NCBI GenBank assembly: GCA_049318625.1
Contig: JBMOGA010000042.1
Span: forward strand, 1-33,333
DNA from: JBMOGA01 sp049318625
GTDB lineage: Bacteria; Pseudomonadota; Alphaproteobacteria; Rhizobiales; Hyphomicrobiaceae
Reading direction: 5' to 3'
DNA: 33,333 nucleotides
This document shows, one piece after another, positions 26,741 to 33,333 of this stretch. Numbering within the stretch: the stretch's first letter is position 1; every line of letters starts with the position of its first letter. Made by a program: the position numbers and the translations under genes. The notes below the pieces were generated by a model that was not told the origin of the DNA, did no database searches, and saw nothing but the letters and a program-made list of their open reading frames with translations.

Positions 26741-27838
26741 TCAGGCCTTGGCGCCGAGCCGGCCGCCGCCGATCAGCGGGACGGCCTCGGCGTCGAGGGG
26801 CCAGCGGGCGCGCGGGGCGACGTCGAGGGTATCGGGCGGCGCGCCGGCGGCCAACCGTTCGAGCGCGGCCCAGGCGATCATCGCGGCGTTGTCGGTGCAC
26901 AGCGCGGCAGGCGGTACGTGCAACGTGGCACCTTCGCGGGCCACCAGCGCCGCGAGCGCGGCGCGCAGGCGGCGGTTGGCGGCGACCCCGCCGGCGACGA
27001 CGAGACGGAGGGGGTGTGGTGGGCCGCTCTCGCGGACCCGGGCGAAGGCCCGCCGGCAGCGATCGGCGACCGTGTCGCACACCGCCGTCTCGAAGCCGGC
27101 GCACAGATCGGCGATGTCCGCGTCGCGCAGCGGGGCCAGCGCCATGGCCTGCTGGCGCACCGCGGTCTTGAGGCCGGCGAACGAGAAATTGGGTTCCGGC
27201 CGGCCCTGGAGCGGGCGCGGGAACTGGAAGCGCGCCGGATCGCCCTTGGCCGCCCAGTGCTCGACGTTCGGGCCGCCCGGCAGGCCGAGCCCCAAGAGCT
27301 TCGCGGTCTTGTCGAAGGCCTCGCCAAGCGCGTCGTCGATGGTGGTGCCCAGGCGGCGATAGCGGCCGATCGCGTCGATCGCGACGAGCTGGGTATGGCC
27401 GCCTGAAACCAGCAGCAGGAGGTAGGGCGGGTGGACATGGTCGGTCAGCCCGACGGTCAGCGCATGCGCCTCCAGGTGATTGATCGCGTACAGCGGCCGG
27501 TCGTGCACGAGCGCGATGGCCTTCGCCGTCGTCAGGCCGACCATCAACCCGCCGATCAGGCCGGGACCGGCGGCGGCGGCGACCGCCGACAAGCGGTCGA
27601 ACGTCACGTTGGCCTCCGCCATCGCCTCCCGGATCAGGATATCCAGGCATTCCACATGGGCGCGGGCCGCGATCTCCGGCACCACGCCGCCGTAGGGGCG
27701 GTGCTGCTCCCACTGCGAGCGCACCACATTGGACAGGATGCGGCCGCGCCCGTCCGGCTCGCGAGCGACGACCGCGGCGGCAGTCTCGTCGCAGCTCGTC
27801 TCGATGCCGAGAACGATATGGGCCGGATGGTCGGTCAC
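26741..27838 (-). CDS. tsaD: tRNA N6-threonylcarbamoyladenosine transferase TsaD
   Basis: 365 residues from GTG 27838 (MTDHPAHIVLGIETSCDET); the open frame runs further upstream but that part overlaps hemC and is not family-like. LGIETSCDET (10-19) and VSGGHTQL mark the ASKHA fold; His121 and His125 in NHLEAH and Asp in CTDNAAMI bind the metal. With TsaB and TsaE it transfers threonylcarbamoyl to A37 of ANN-reading tRNAs. The ribosome site is weak. Divergent from hemC across a 112-bp spacer and followed by gpsA. Confidence 0.95.
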   Translation of the reverse strand: MTDHPAHIVLGIETSCDETAAAVVAREPDGRGRILSNVVRSQWEQHRPYGGVVPEIAARAHVECLDILIREAMAEANVTFDRLSAVAAAAGPGLIGGLMVGLTTAKAIALVHDRPLYAINHLEAHALTVGLTDHVHPPYLLLLVSGGHTQLVAIDAIGRYRRLGTTIDDALGEAFDKTAKLLGLGLPGGPNVEHWAAKGDPARFQFPRPLQGRPEPNFSFAGLKTAVRQQAMALAPLRDADIADLCAGFETAVCDTVADRCRRAFARVRESGPPHPLRLVVAGGVAANRRLRAALAALVAREGATLHVPPAALCTDNAAMIAWAALERLAAGAPPDTLDVAPRARWPLDAEAVPLIGGGRLGAKA

Positions 27839-27877
27839 GCGGGGGCGCAGTCTTTCGCTTCGAACTCTCTGGTGCAA

Positions 27878-27906
27878 TTGCGTTCGGCACTGCCAGCGCG
27901 CATAAA
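27878..27906 (+). promoter_or_regulatory. Candidate promoter of the hemC operon
   Basis: TTGCGT (27878-27883), 17 bases, CATAAA (27901-27906), 44 bases before the chosen GTG start of hemC. Matches are three of six and four of six. The 112-bp spacer 27839-27950 also must contain the tsaD promoter on the other strand, which I could not place. Confidence 0.35.
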
Positions 27907-27950
27907 TCACACGATTGACGGTCCGGTCGCTACCATTCGGAGCAAGCAGC

Positions 27951-28868
27951 GTGCAAGGCGATAGACTGAGGATCGGCACACGCGGGTCGCCGCTGGCGCT
28001 GGTGCAGGCCCATGACGTGCGCCGCAGACTGATCGAGAGTGGCATCGCCGCCGAGCAGCTCGAGATCGTCGTGATCCGGACGTCCGGTGATCGCATTCAA
28101 GACCGGCCACTGTCGGAGGTGGGCGGCAAGGGGCTGTTCACTAAAGAGATCGAGGAAGCCCTGCTCGACGGGGCGATCGACCTCGCCGTGCATTCGATGA
28201 AGGATGTCGAGACCAAGCTGCCGCCCGGCCTCGAGATCGCCGCCATGCTGCCGCGCGAGGATGTGCGGGACGCCTTCATCAGCCTCAAGTTCCCGTCGCT
28301 GGCGGCGGTGCCGGCGGGCGGCGTGATCGGCACCTCGTCGCTGCGAAGGCGCGCGGCGGTGCTGCGGCTGCGGCCCGACGTGCGCATCGTCGAGTTTCGC
28401 GGCAATGTCGAGACGCGCTTGGCCAAACTCGAGGCCGGTGTGGCGGATGCAACGCTGCTCGCGTGCGCGGGGCTGAACCGGCTCGGCAAGTCCGACCGCA
28501 TCACCGTGCCCATGGAACCCGGCGAACTGCTGCCGGCGGTCGCGCAGGGGGCGGTCGGGATCGAGATCCGCTCCGACGATGACCGCACCAGGGCTGCCGT
28601 GGCCCGCCTCGACGATCCGTCCACGACGGTCTGCGTGGCGGCCGAACGCGTCTTTCTCGCGCGCCTCGACGGGTCGTGCCGGACGCCGATCGCGGCGCTG
28701 GCCCGGCTCGACGGCAATCGGATCGCATTGACCGGCACGTTGCTGGCCTCCGATGGTGGTCAGGCGTGGACCGCCACGCGAACCGGGGTGGTCGCCGACG
28801 CTACCCGGCTCGCGAACGAGGCGGCCGAGGAGGTTCTCGCGGCGGCGGGGGCGCGCGGGTCGAATTGA
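27951..28868 (+). CDS. hemC: Hydroxymethylbilane synthase (porphobilinogen deaminase)
   Basis: 305 residues from GTG 27951, with GGAG eight bases in front; an in-frame TTG at 27915 would add 12 residues. N-terminal LRIGTRGSPLALVQA, the catalytic AVHSMKDVE region, and the cofactor attachment Cys243 in LDGSCRTPIAAL that holds the dipyrromethane. It condenses four porphobilinogen molecules to hydroxymethylbilane. First gene of the hem run; hemD follows after 13 bp. Confidence 0.97.
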   Translation: MQGDRLRIGTRGSPLALVQAHDVRRRLIESGIAAEQLEIVVIRTSGDRIQDRPLSEVGGKGLFTKEIEEALLDGAIDLAVHSMKDVETKLPPGLEIAAMLPREDVRDAFISLKFPSLAAVPAGGVIGTSSLRRRAAVLRLRPDVRIVEFRGNVETRLAKLEAGVADATLLACAGLNRLGKSDRITVPMEPGELLPAVAQGAVGIEIRSDDDRTRAAVARLDDPSTTVCVAAERVFLARLDGSCRTPIAALARLDGNRIALTGTLLASDGGQAWTATRTGVVADATRLANEAAEEVLAAAGARGSN

Positions 28869-28881
28869 AAGAGACGTGGTC

Positions 28882-29628
28882 ATGCGTTTCCTGGTCACCC
28901 GCCCGCAGGCCGATGCCGGAGAGCTCAAGGCCCACCTTGAAGCGCGCGGCCATCGTGTCACGCTGGCGCCGCTGCTCGCGGTGTCGTTCGAGGATGGCGA
29001 TCCCATCGATCTGGACGAGGTTCAGGCGCTGATCGCGACCAGCAAGAACGGCGTGCGTGCGCTGGCCCGCGATCCGGCCTTCCTCACCGGCCGGCATCTG
29101 CCATTGCTGGCGGTCGGCCCCGGTACGGCCAGCACGGCCCGGTCGCTCGGCTTCGCGCATGTCGTGCAGGGGCCGCGCAGCGCCCGCGAACTGGTGCCGG
29201 TGATCGCCGAGGCCGTCGACGTGAATGGCGGGTCGCTGCTGCATCTGGCCGGCGACAAGCTGGCCTACGACGTCGCGGGTGAACTGCAGGCGCTCGGCTT
29301 TCACGTGCTGCAGCCGGTCGTCTATAACACGCGGCCGGTCGAGGCCCTGGTGCCCCAGGTGATCCGCGAGATCTCCCGGGGGGAGATCGATGCGGTCATC
29401 CTGCTGTCGCCACAAACGGCGGGCATCTGGGCGAACCTCGTCCGCGTACACGGCATTCTGCCGCAGGGCCGCCGCCTGATCCACGTGTGCCTGTCGGCGG
29501 CCGTGCACACGGCGCTGAAAGCGATGGGCGAGGTGCCCGTTGCCGTGGCCAAAGAGCCAAATCTCGATGAAATACTTGCCGCCGTCGACGCTGCTGCAGC
29601 AAAGTGGTCTCGCGACAACTTCGAATGA
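28882..29628 (+). CDS. hemD: Uroporphyrinogen-III synthase
   Basis: 248 residues from ATG 28882 (MRFLVTRPQADAGELKAHLE), with GAGACG upstream; the longer frame begins inside hemC. HemD is poorly conserved; the recognisable parts are the start LVTRPQADA, ATSKNGVRA, AVGPGTA, and VILLSPQTAGIW. It cyclises hydroxymethylbilane with inversion of ring D. Its place directly after hemC and before the mitofilin gene supports the call. Confidence 0.93.
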   Translation: MRFLVTRPQADAGELKAHLEARGHRVTLAPLLAVSFEDGDPIDLDEVQALIATSKNGVRALARDPAFLTGRHLPLLAVGPGTASTARSLGFAHVVQGPRSARELVPVIAEAVDVNGGSLLHLAGDKLAYDVAGELQALGFHVLQPVVYNTRPVEALVPQVIREISRGEIDAVILLSPQTAGIWANLVRVHGILPQGRRLIHVCLSAAVHTALKAMGEVPVAVAKEPNLDEILAAVDAAAAKWSRDNFE

Positions 29629-29710
29629 ACCATTTGACGGCTAGAGACACGATGTCCGGCGCGGGCCGTGGCCCGCTCGTCCCGCGTAGTAGCTTTGGAG
29701 AGTGTCCGTC

Positions 29711-31492
29711 ATGTCCGCTCCGAACGACGGTTCTGGAAAAGGTCCGCCCCAGCCAGATGCCGGATCGGCGAGCAAGAAGCCGACCGCTCTGCTCGACCTG
29801 ACGGCGACCGAGGTGAAGTCCGATCCGCCTCGCGCGGGCGATGCGTCGGCGAAGGCCCCGGGCCCCGCGACGGCCGTTCCTGCGGCCGGCAGTGCCAAGC
29901 CGGCGGCGCCCGGCGCGCCGTCGGGCGACCCGAAGGCGGCCGACCCCCGGAAGCCGGAGGTGCGGGCCGCCGCGGCGCCTGCTGCCGGTCCGGTGCCGGC
30001 CGGCGCTTCGAAGGCCGGGGGCAGTACAACGGCGGCGCCGAGTGCGCCCGGGCGGACGTCGTCGGCGAGCCTCGCCACTGTGGCGACGCATGCGGTCGCC
30101 GGTCTCGTCGGTGGCCTGCTGGTGCTGATCGCCGCCGATACCGTCGGCCAGCAGCTCGGTCTCGACGGTCAGTCGCGGCGACCGGCCGAAGCGGACGGGA
30201 TCAATCGCCGCGTCTCCGAGATGGAGCAGCGGTTCGCCCAGATCGGTGCCGCGAGCGACCAGGCGGCCATCGTCGGCCGGGCACTGGCGGTTGCGGAGAA
30301 GCGGATCGCGACGCTGGAGCAGACGGCCGGACGGGTCGCCGCGCTCGAAGCGCAGAACGCTAAGCTCGCAGACGACGCGAAGGTGCTTCGCGACGCTCTG
30401 GCGACCGCGAAGGCCGGCGAAGACCCGCGCGTCGCCAAGCTGCAGGAGCAACTGGCGGCACTCGCCGCCGCCGCCGGGACCGATCCCGAGCGTGGGCGCA
30501 TTCCCCAGCTCGCCGCCATCACCGGCAAGGTGGCCGATCTGGAAACGACGATCGCCAACCAGCTCGGCCAGGTGCGCAAGACGCTCGGCCAGGAGATCGA
30601 CCAGCGGCTCGCACCGGTTGCCGAGGCGAGCGAGGCGGCTCGCGCCGGCGCGCAGCGGCTCGATCGCGAGGTTGCCGGCATCAAGAGTGAAGCGGTGCGC
30701 CTCGCGCAGCGTGCCGATGCCGGCAAGGCAGTGGACGATCGCACGGAGCAGACCCTGCGCGGGATCGAGCAGCAGGCCGCGGCACTGAAAGTCGCCATCG
30801 ACGGATTGAAGAACGACGTTGCCTCGGAACTGAAGAGCGTGGCGCGGCCGGCCGACGTGGCTGGTGTCGTGAGCCCCGTCTCGCAGCGCGTCGAGCAGCT
30901 CGAAGCCAGTCTCAAGGGGGTCGTCCGCAGCGAGGAGGAGCGCCGCGCCAGCGCCGAGAAGATCGTGCTGTCGCTCGAACTCGGCAATCTGAAGCGGGCC
31001 ATCGATCGCGGCCGCGGCTATGCCGCGGAGCTGGCCGACGTCTTGAAGCTGGCCGGCAACAAGCTGCCACTGGCGCCGCTGGCCCGTTACAAGGATACGG
31101 GCGTCGCGACCACGGCCGATCTCGCCGCCGAGTTGCGGACGCTCGCGCACACCATGCTCGACGCGCAGAGCGCGCCTGCCGAGGCCTCGATCGTCGACCG
31201 GTTGATGTCGGGCGCGAAGTCGATCGTGCGCGTGCGCAAGGTGAGCCACGACGCCGACGACAAGAGCCCCGAGGCGGTGGTCGCGCGGATGGACGATGCG
31301 GCCAAGGACGGGCGGTTCGGCGTCGTTCTGCAGGAGGCCAAGCAACTGGGCGAGCGTGCCCAGGCGGTGGCGCGGCCGTGGCTCGAAAAGGTCGAGGCAC
31401 GCCATGCCGTCGATACCGCCATCGCCGACATCGAGAAGCAGCTCAAGGCCAGCATCGGCGCTGGCCCGGCGCCGGCCAAGGGAGTGAACTGA
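29711..31492 (+). CDS. Mitofilin/Mic60-family inner-membrane protein
   Basis: 593 residues from ATG 29711 (GGAG ten bases in front); a GTG at 29702 has a worse site. The first about 120 residues are an Ala/Pro/Lys-rich, low-complexity cytoplasmic tail; one membrane helix at about 121-143; a long coiled coil about 165-400; and a C-terminal mitofilin-like domain about 410-590 (SLELGNLKRAIDRG, PLAPLARYKDTGVAT). Alphaproteobacterial Mic60, encoded within heme operons, shapes intracytoplasmic membranes and is the ancestor of the mitochondrial MICOS subunit. It overlaps hemY by one base (TGATG). Whether this organism forms inner membranes is not visible. Confidence 0.87.
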   Translation: MSAPNDGSGKGPPQPDAGSASKKPTALLDLTATEVKSDPPRAGDASAKAPGPATAVPAAGSAKPAAPGAPSGDPKAADPRKPEVRAAAAPAAGPVPAGASKAGGSTTAAPSAPGRTSSASLATVATHAVAGLVGGLLVLIAADTVGQQLGLDGQSRRPAEADGINRRVSEMEQRFAQIGAASDQAAIVGRALAVAEKRIATLEQTAGRVAALEAQNAKLADDAKVLRDALATAKAGEDPRVAKLQEQLAALAAAAGTDPERGRIPQLAAITGKVADLETTIANQLGQVRKTLGQEIDQRLAPVAEASEAARAGAQRLDREVAGIKSEAVRLAQRADAGKAVDDRTEQTLRGIEQQAAALKVAIDGLKNDVASELKSVARPADVAGVVSPVSQRVEQLEASLKGVVRSEEERRASAEKIVLSLELGNLKRAIDRGRGYAAELADVLKLAGNKLPLAPLARYKDTGVATTADLAAELRTLAHTMLDAQSAPAEASIVDRLMSGAKSIVRVRKVSHDADDKSPEAVVARMDDAAKDGRFGVVLQEAKQLGERAQAVARPWLEKVEARHAVDTAIADIEKQLKASIGAGPAPAKGVN

Positions 31493-32997
31493 TGGTTCGC
31501 CTCATCCTCTGGCTGATCGCCGTCGCGATCGCTGCCACAGGCCTGTCCTGGTTGGCCGACCGTCCGGGTAGCCTGCTGATCGCGTGGCAGGGTTACGAGA
31601 TCGAAACAAGCGTATTCCGCGCCATCGTGCTGCTGGCGCTGCTGATCGGGGCCTCGATCCTGACGTGGACGCTGGTGCGCCAGGTGTGGGAAGCGCCGGC
31701 GAGTATCGGCAGCTTTTTCAACCGCCGGCGCCATCGCCGGGGTCTGGAGGCGCTGTCCGGCGGCATGATTGCGATCGGTGCCGGCGATCGCCAGTTGGCC
31801 ACGCGCTATGCCGTGCAGGCGCGGCGCGCGCTGCCGGACGAACCGCTGACCCACATCCTGCGGGCGCAGGCGGCGCAACTCTCGGGAGACCGGGTGACGG
31901 CGCGGCGCATTTTCGAGGCCATGCTGGGCGCACCCGAAACCGAGCTTCTGGGGCTGCGCGGCTTGTTCCTGGAGGCCGAGCGCGAGGGTGAGACGGCGGC
32001 CGCACGGCAGTTCGCGGAGCGGGCGATCGGCATCAATCCGAAGCTCGGGTGGCCGGCGGACGCGCTGTTCGATCTGCAGTGCCGCTCGGGCGACTGGAAG
32101 GCGGCGTTGGACACGCTGGCGGTCGCGCGCAAGCACGGCCATATCGAGCGCCCCATGGCCGACCGGCGCCGTGCCGTGCTGCTGACGGCTCAGGCGCAGG
32201 CGGTGGAGGACAACGACCCGAACCGTGCGCTTTCGCTGGCGCTGGAAGCACACGGTCTCGCTTCGGACCTGGTGCCGGCAACGGCCATCGCCGGCCGCCT
32301 GCTGGCCGCGCGCGGCAATACGGCGCGAACCGTCAAGCTGATCGAGAAAACGTGGAAGCGCGCGCCGCATCCCGATCTCGCCACCGTGTATGCCTATGCG
32401 CGGCTCGGCGACAGCCCGCGCGATCGGCTGGACCGCATCAAGCAGTTGGCCGCGCTGGCACCGAATTCGATCGAGAGCCCGATCGCCGTGGCTCAGGCCG
32501 CTATCGATGCGCAGGACTGGCTGGAGGCTCGGCAGGCGCTGTCGCCGCTGATCGCCGGGCGGTTGACGCAGCGCGTCGCCACCTTGATGGCGCGCGTCGA
32601 AGGCGGCGAGCACGGCGACAAGGGCAAGGTGCGCGAGTGGCTGGCGCGCGCCGTCAACGCGCCACGCGATCCGGCGTGGACCGCCGACGGCGTGGTTGCC
32701 GAGCAGTGGGCCGCCGTGTCGCCGGTCACCGGCGCGCTCGATGCGTTGCAATGGCGAGTCCCGGTCGAGGCCGCCGTCTCGGCGGACGATGCCGCCATCG
32801 CGCAGAAACTCGAGGAACTGGTTCCGCTCGGGGCCCGTGGCGAGCAGCAGATCGAGGCGGAGGCGCGGCCGTCGAAGGGCGGCCCGATTGCCCGCGACGC
32901 TGCGATCGAGATCGAGCCGGCAGACAAGACAGCGACCCCCGCCGCTCCGACGGCGCGGACGGCGGTCGGGCGGGAGGCGGTCGTTCCGGCTTCCTGA
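31492..32997 (+). CDS. hemY: HemY-family membrane protein with TPR-like repeats
   Basis: 501 residues from ATG 31492, with GGGAG seven bases in front and one base shared with the preceding stop. Two membrane helices near the N-terminus (about 3-20 and 42-62) enclose a short loop, as in the HemY_N domain; the rest is helical TPR-like repeats facing the cytoplasm or periplasm, for example RGLFLEAEREGETAAARQF. This HemY is not the Gram-positive protoporphyrinogen oxidase of the same name; it is a heme-operon protein whose exact role is unclear, perhaps organising late heme enzymes. The C-terminus (from about 455) is low-complexity, rich in Ala, Thr and Pro. Confidence 0.92.
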   Translation: MVRLILWLIAVAIAATGLSWLADRPGSLLIAWQGYEIETSVFRAIVLLALLIGASILTWTLVRQVWEAPASIGSFFNRRRHRRGLEALSGGMIAIGAGDRQLATRYAVQARRALPDEPLTHILRAQAAQLSGDRVTARRIFEAMLGAPETELLGLRGLFLEAEREGETAAARQFAERAIGINPKLGWPADALFDLQCRSGDWKAALDTLAVARKHGHIERPMADRRRAVLLTAQAQAVEDNDPNRALSLALEAHGLASDLVPATAIAGRLLAARGNTARTVKLIEKTWKRAPHPDLATVYAYARLGDSPRDRLDRIKQLAALAPNSIESPIAVAQAAIDAQDWLEARQALSPLIAGRLTQRVATLMARVEGGEHGDKGKVREWLARAVNAPRDPAWTADGVVAEQWAAVSPVTGALDALQWRVPVEAAVSADDAAIAQKLEELVPLGARGEQQIEAEARPSKGGPIARDAAIEIEPADKTATPAAPTARTAVGREAVVPAS

Positions 32998-33086
32998 AAG
33001 GCCTCGGCGAGGACGGGCGAAAGGCCCCCGATGCGCGTCCCGCCCGGCGGGCGCGGCCACCGGCGTGGACGGCGCCGGAGCAGTGC

Positions 33087-33115
33087 TTGCATTTGGCGGT
33101 GGCAAAGGGTATCAC
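33087..33115 (+). promoter_or_regulatory. Candidate promoter of tRNA-Thr
   Basis: TTGCAT (33087-33092), 17 bases, TATCAC (33110-33115), about 30 bases before the mature tRNA 5' end. Matches are four of six in each box. The stretch 32998-33086 after hemY is GC-rich with short inverted repeats but no terminator with a T run. Confidence 0.45.
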
Positions 33116-33145
33116 CCGCGCACTTTCCGGCTTCGTTCCGGACGT

Positions 33146-33221
33146 GCCGCAATAGCTCAGGCGGTAGAGCACCTCATTCGTAATGAGGGGGTCGGGGGTT
33201 CGAGTCCCTCTTGCGGCACCA
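33146..33221 (+). tRNA. trnT: tRNA-Thr, anticodon CGU
   Basis: 76 bases including the encoded CCA. Acceptor arms GCCGCAA (33146-33152) and TTGCGGC (33211-33217) pair fully, discriminator A, then CCA. The D arm AGCTC-AGGCGGTA-GAGC is standard, the anticodon arm is CCTCA-TTCGTAA-TGAGG with anticodon CGT, and the T arm contains GGTTCGAGTCC. It reads the ACG codon, frequent in this GC-rich genome. It is an ANN-reading tRNA, therefore a potential substrate of the TsaD/TsaE t6A system encoded in this window. Confidence 0.97.
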
Positions 33222-33333
33222 TATAAATTAAAAAACTTACTGTTTCGAACTGGGCGGTACGATAGACGCTAGTGCCAATCTAGCAGGTTGTTGAACTTGG
33301 GTCTTCGGTAGCCCCGTATCCTCGGTTGAGGCT
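33222..33333. other. AT-rich stretch after tRNA-Thr to the window edge
   Basis: Begins ATATAAATTAAAAAACTTAC, much richer in A+T than the window average. It contains a small inverted repeat GCTAG-TGCCAAT-CTAGC (33268-33284) and a CCTC-GGTT-GAGG hairpin near the edge. No gene or tRNA terminator is recognisable. The 3' end of a tRNA is a common integration site, but no integrase or repeat of the tRNA end is visible here. Confidence 0.4.

Noticed and set aside
32998..33086. GC-rich inverted repeats after hemY as a terminator
   Set aside because: Short stems with almost no loop and no T run; expected by chance at this composition.
32696..33226. 176-residue frame ending in AIAQAVEHLIRNEGVGGSSPS
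   Set aside because: The tail is the well-known false peptide produced by translating a tRNA gene; it overlaps hemY and tRNA-Thr.
33268..33290. Sigma-54 promoter-like TTGGCAC on the minus strand after tRNA-Thr
   Set aside because: The -12 element is missing (TCTA where TTGC is expected), and no gene is visible downstream.

Overview
The window is high-GC, densely coded chromosomal DNA from an alphaproteobacterium, most likely of the Hyphomicrobiales (Rhizobiales) type. The evidence is the set of lineage-typical neighbourhoods: the two-component pair ChvI/ChvG next to pckA and a short HPr kinase, a DivL-type pseudo-histidine kinase, ahcY beside HPr and EIIA, and the hemC-hemD-mitofilin-hemY operon. 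No species can be named from the sequence. I see no phage, transposase, CRISPR array or plasmid gene.

Layout. 1-2072 (minus): a membrane PAS-PAS-PAS-GGDEF sensor cut by the left edge, perhaps preceded by a 32-codon upstream ORF. 2425-14367 (minus): a tight run divL, tsaE-amgK fusion, murU, addB, addA, trxA, covering cell-cycle signalling, tRNA t6A modification plus peptidoglycan-sugar recycling, double-strand break repair and thioredoxin, closed by a strong terminator at 2371-2400. 14575-15564 (minus): an isolated TadG-like membrane protein whose ribosome binding site lies inside a perfect 10-bp hairpin. 15782-18263 (minus): EIIA(Man-type), HPr and ahcY. 18508-19068 (plus): pyrE, convergent with pckA (19136-20719, minus). 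21006-21767 (minus): a HugZ-like flavin-binding protein. 21935-25102 (plus): chvI, chvG, hprK. 25330-25656 (plus): an H-NS/HvrA-like nucleoid protein behind an AT-rich leader. 25733-27838 (minus): tsaD-gpsA. 27951-32997 (plus): hemC, hemD, mitofilin (Mic60 ancestor), hemY. 33146-33221: tRNA-Thr(CGU), followed by an AT-richer stretch to the right edge.

How they fit. HprK phosphorylates HPr, which passes phosphate to EIIA; in many rhizobia these genes are contiguous with chvI-chvG, but here hprK stays with chvIG on the plus strand while EIIA-HPr-ahcY lie on the minus strand about 6 kb away, with pyrE, pckA and the HugZ-like gene between. AmgK and MurU are consecutive steps of the anhydro-MurNAc recycling bypass. 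TsaE (fused to AmgK) and TsaD belong to the same t6A complex but sit 16 kb apart.

Starts were moved downstream of the longest ORF for addA, murU, tsaE-amgK, divL, the TadG-like gene, ahcY, EIIA, hprK, hns, tsaD, hemC, hemD, mitofilin and hemY, from family alignment, ribosome binding sites, terminators or stop/start overlaps. The most original observations are non-coding: the Shine-Dalgarno hairpin of the TadG-like gene, the palindrome cluster upstream of it, the trxA-sensor intergenic region, and a GntR-like palindrome between the HugZ-like gene and pckA. None of the protein genes looks like an undescribed system; the unusual proteins (DivL, the TsaE-AmgK fusion, cysteine-poor AddB, HPr with a CxxC tail) are variants of known families.
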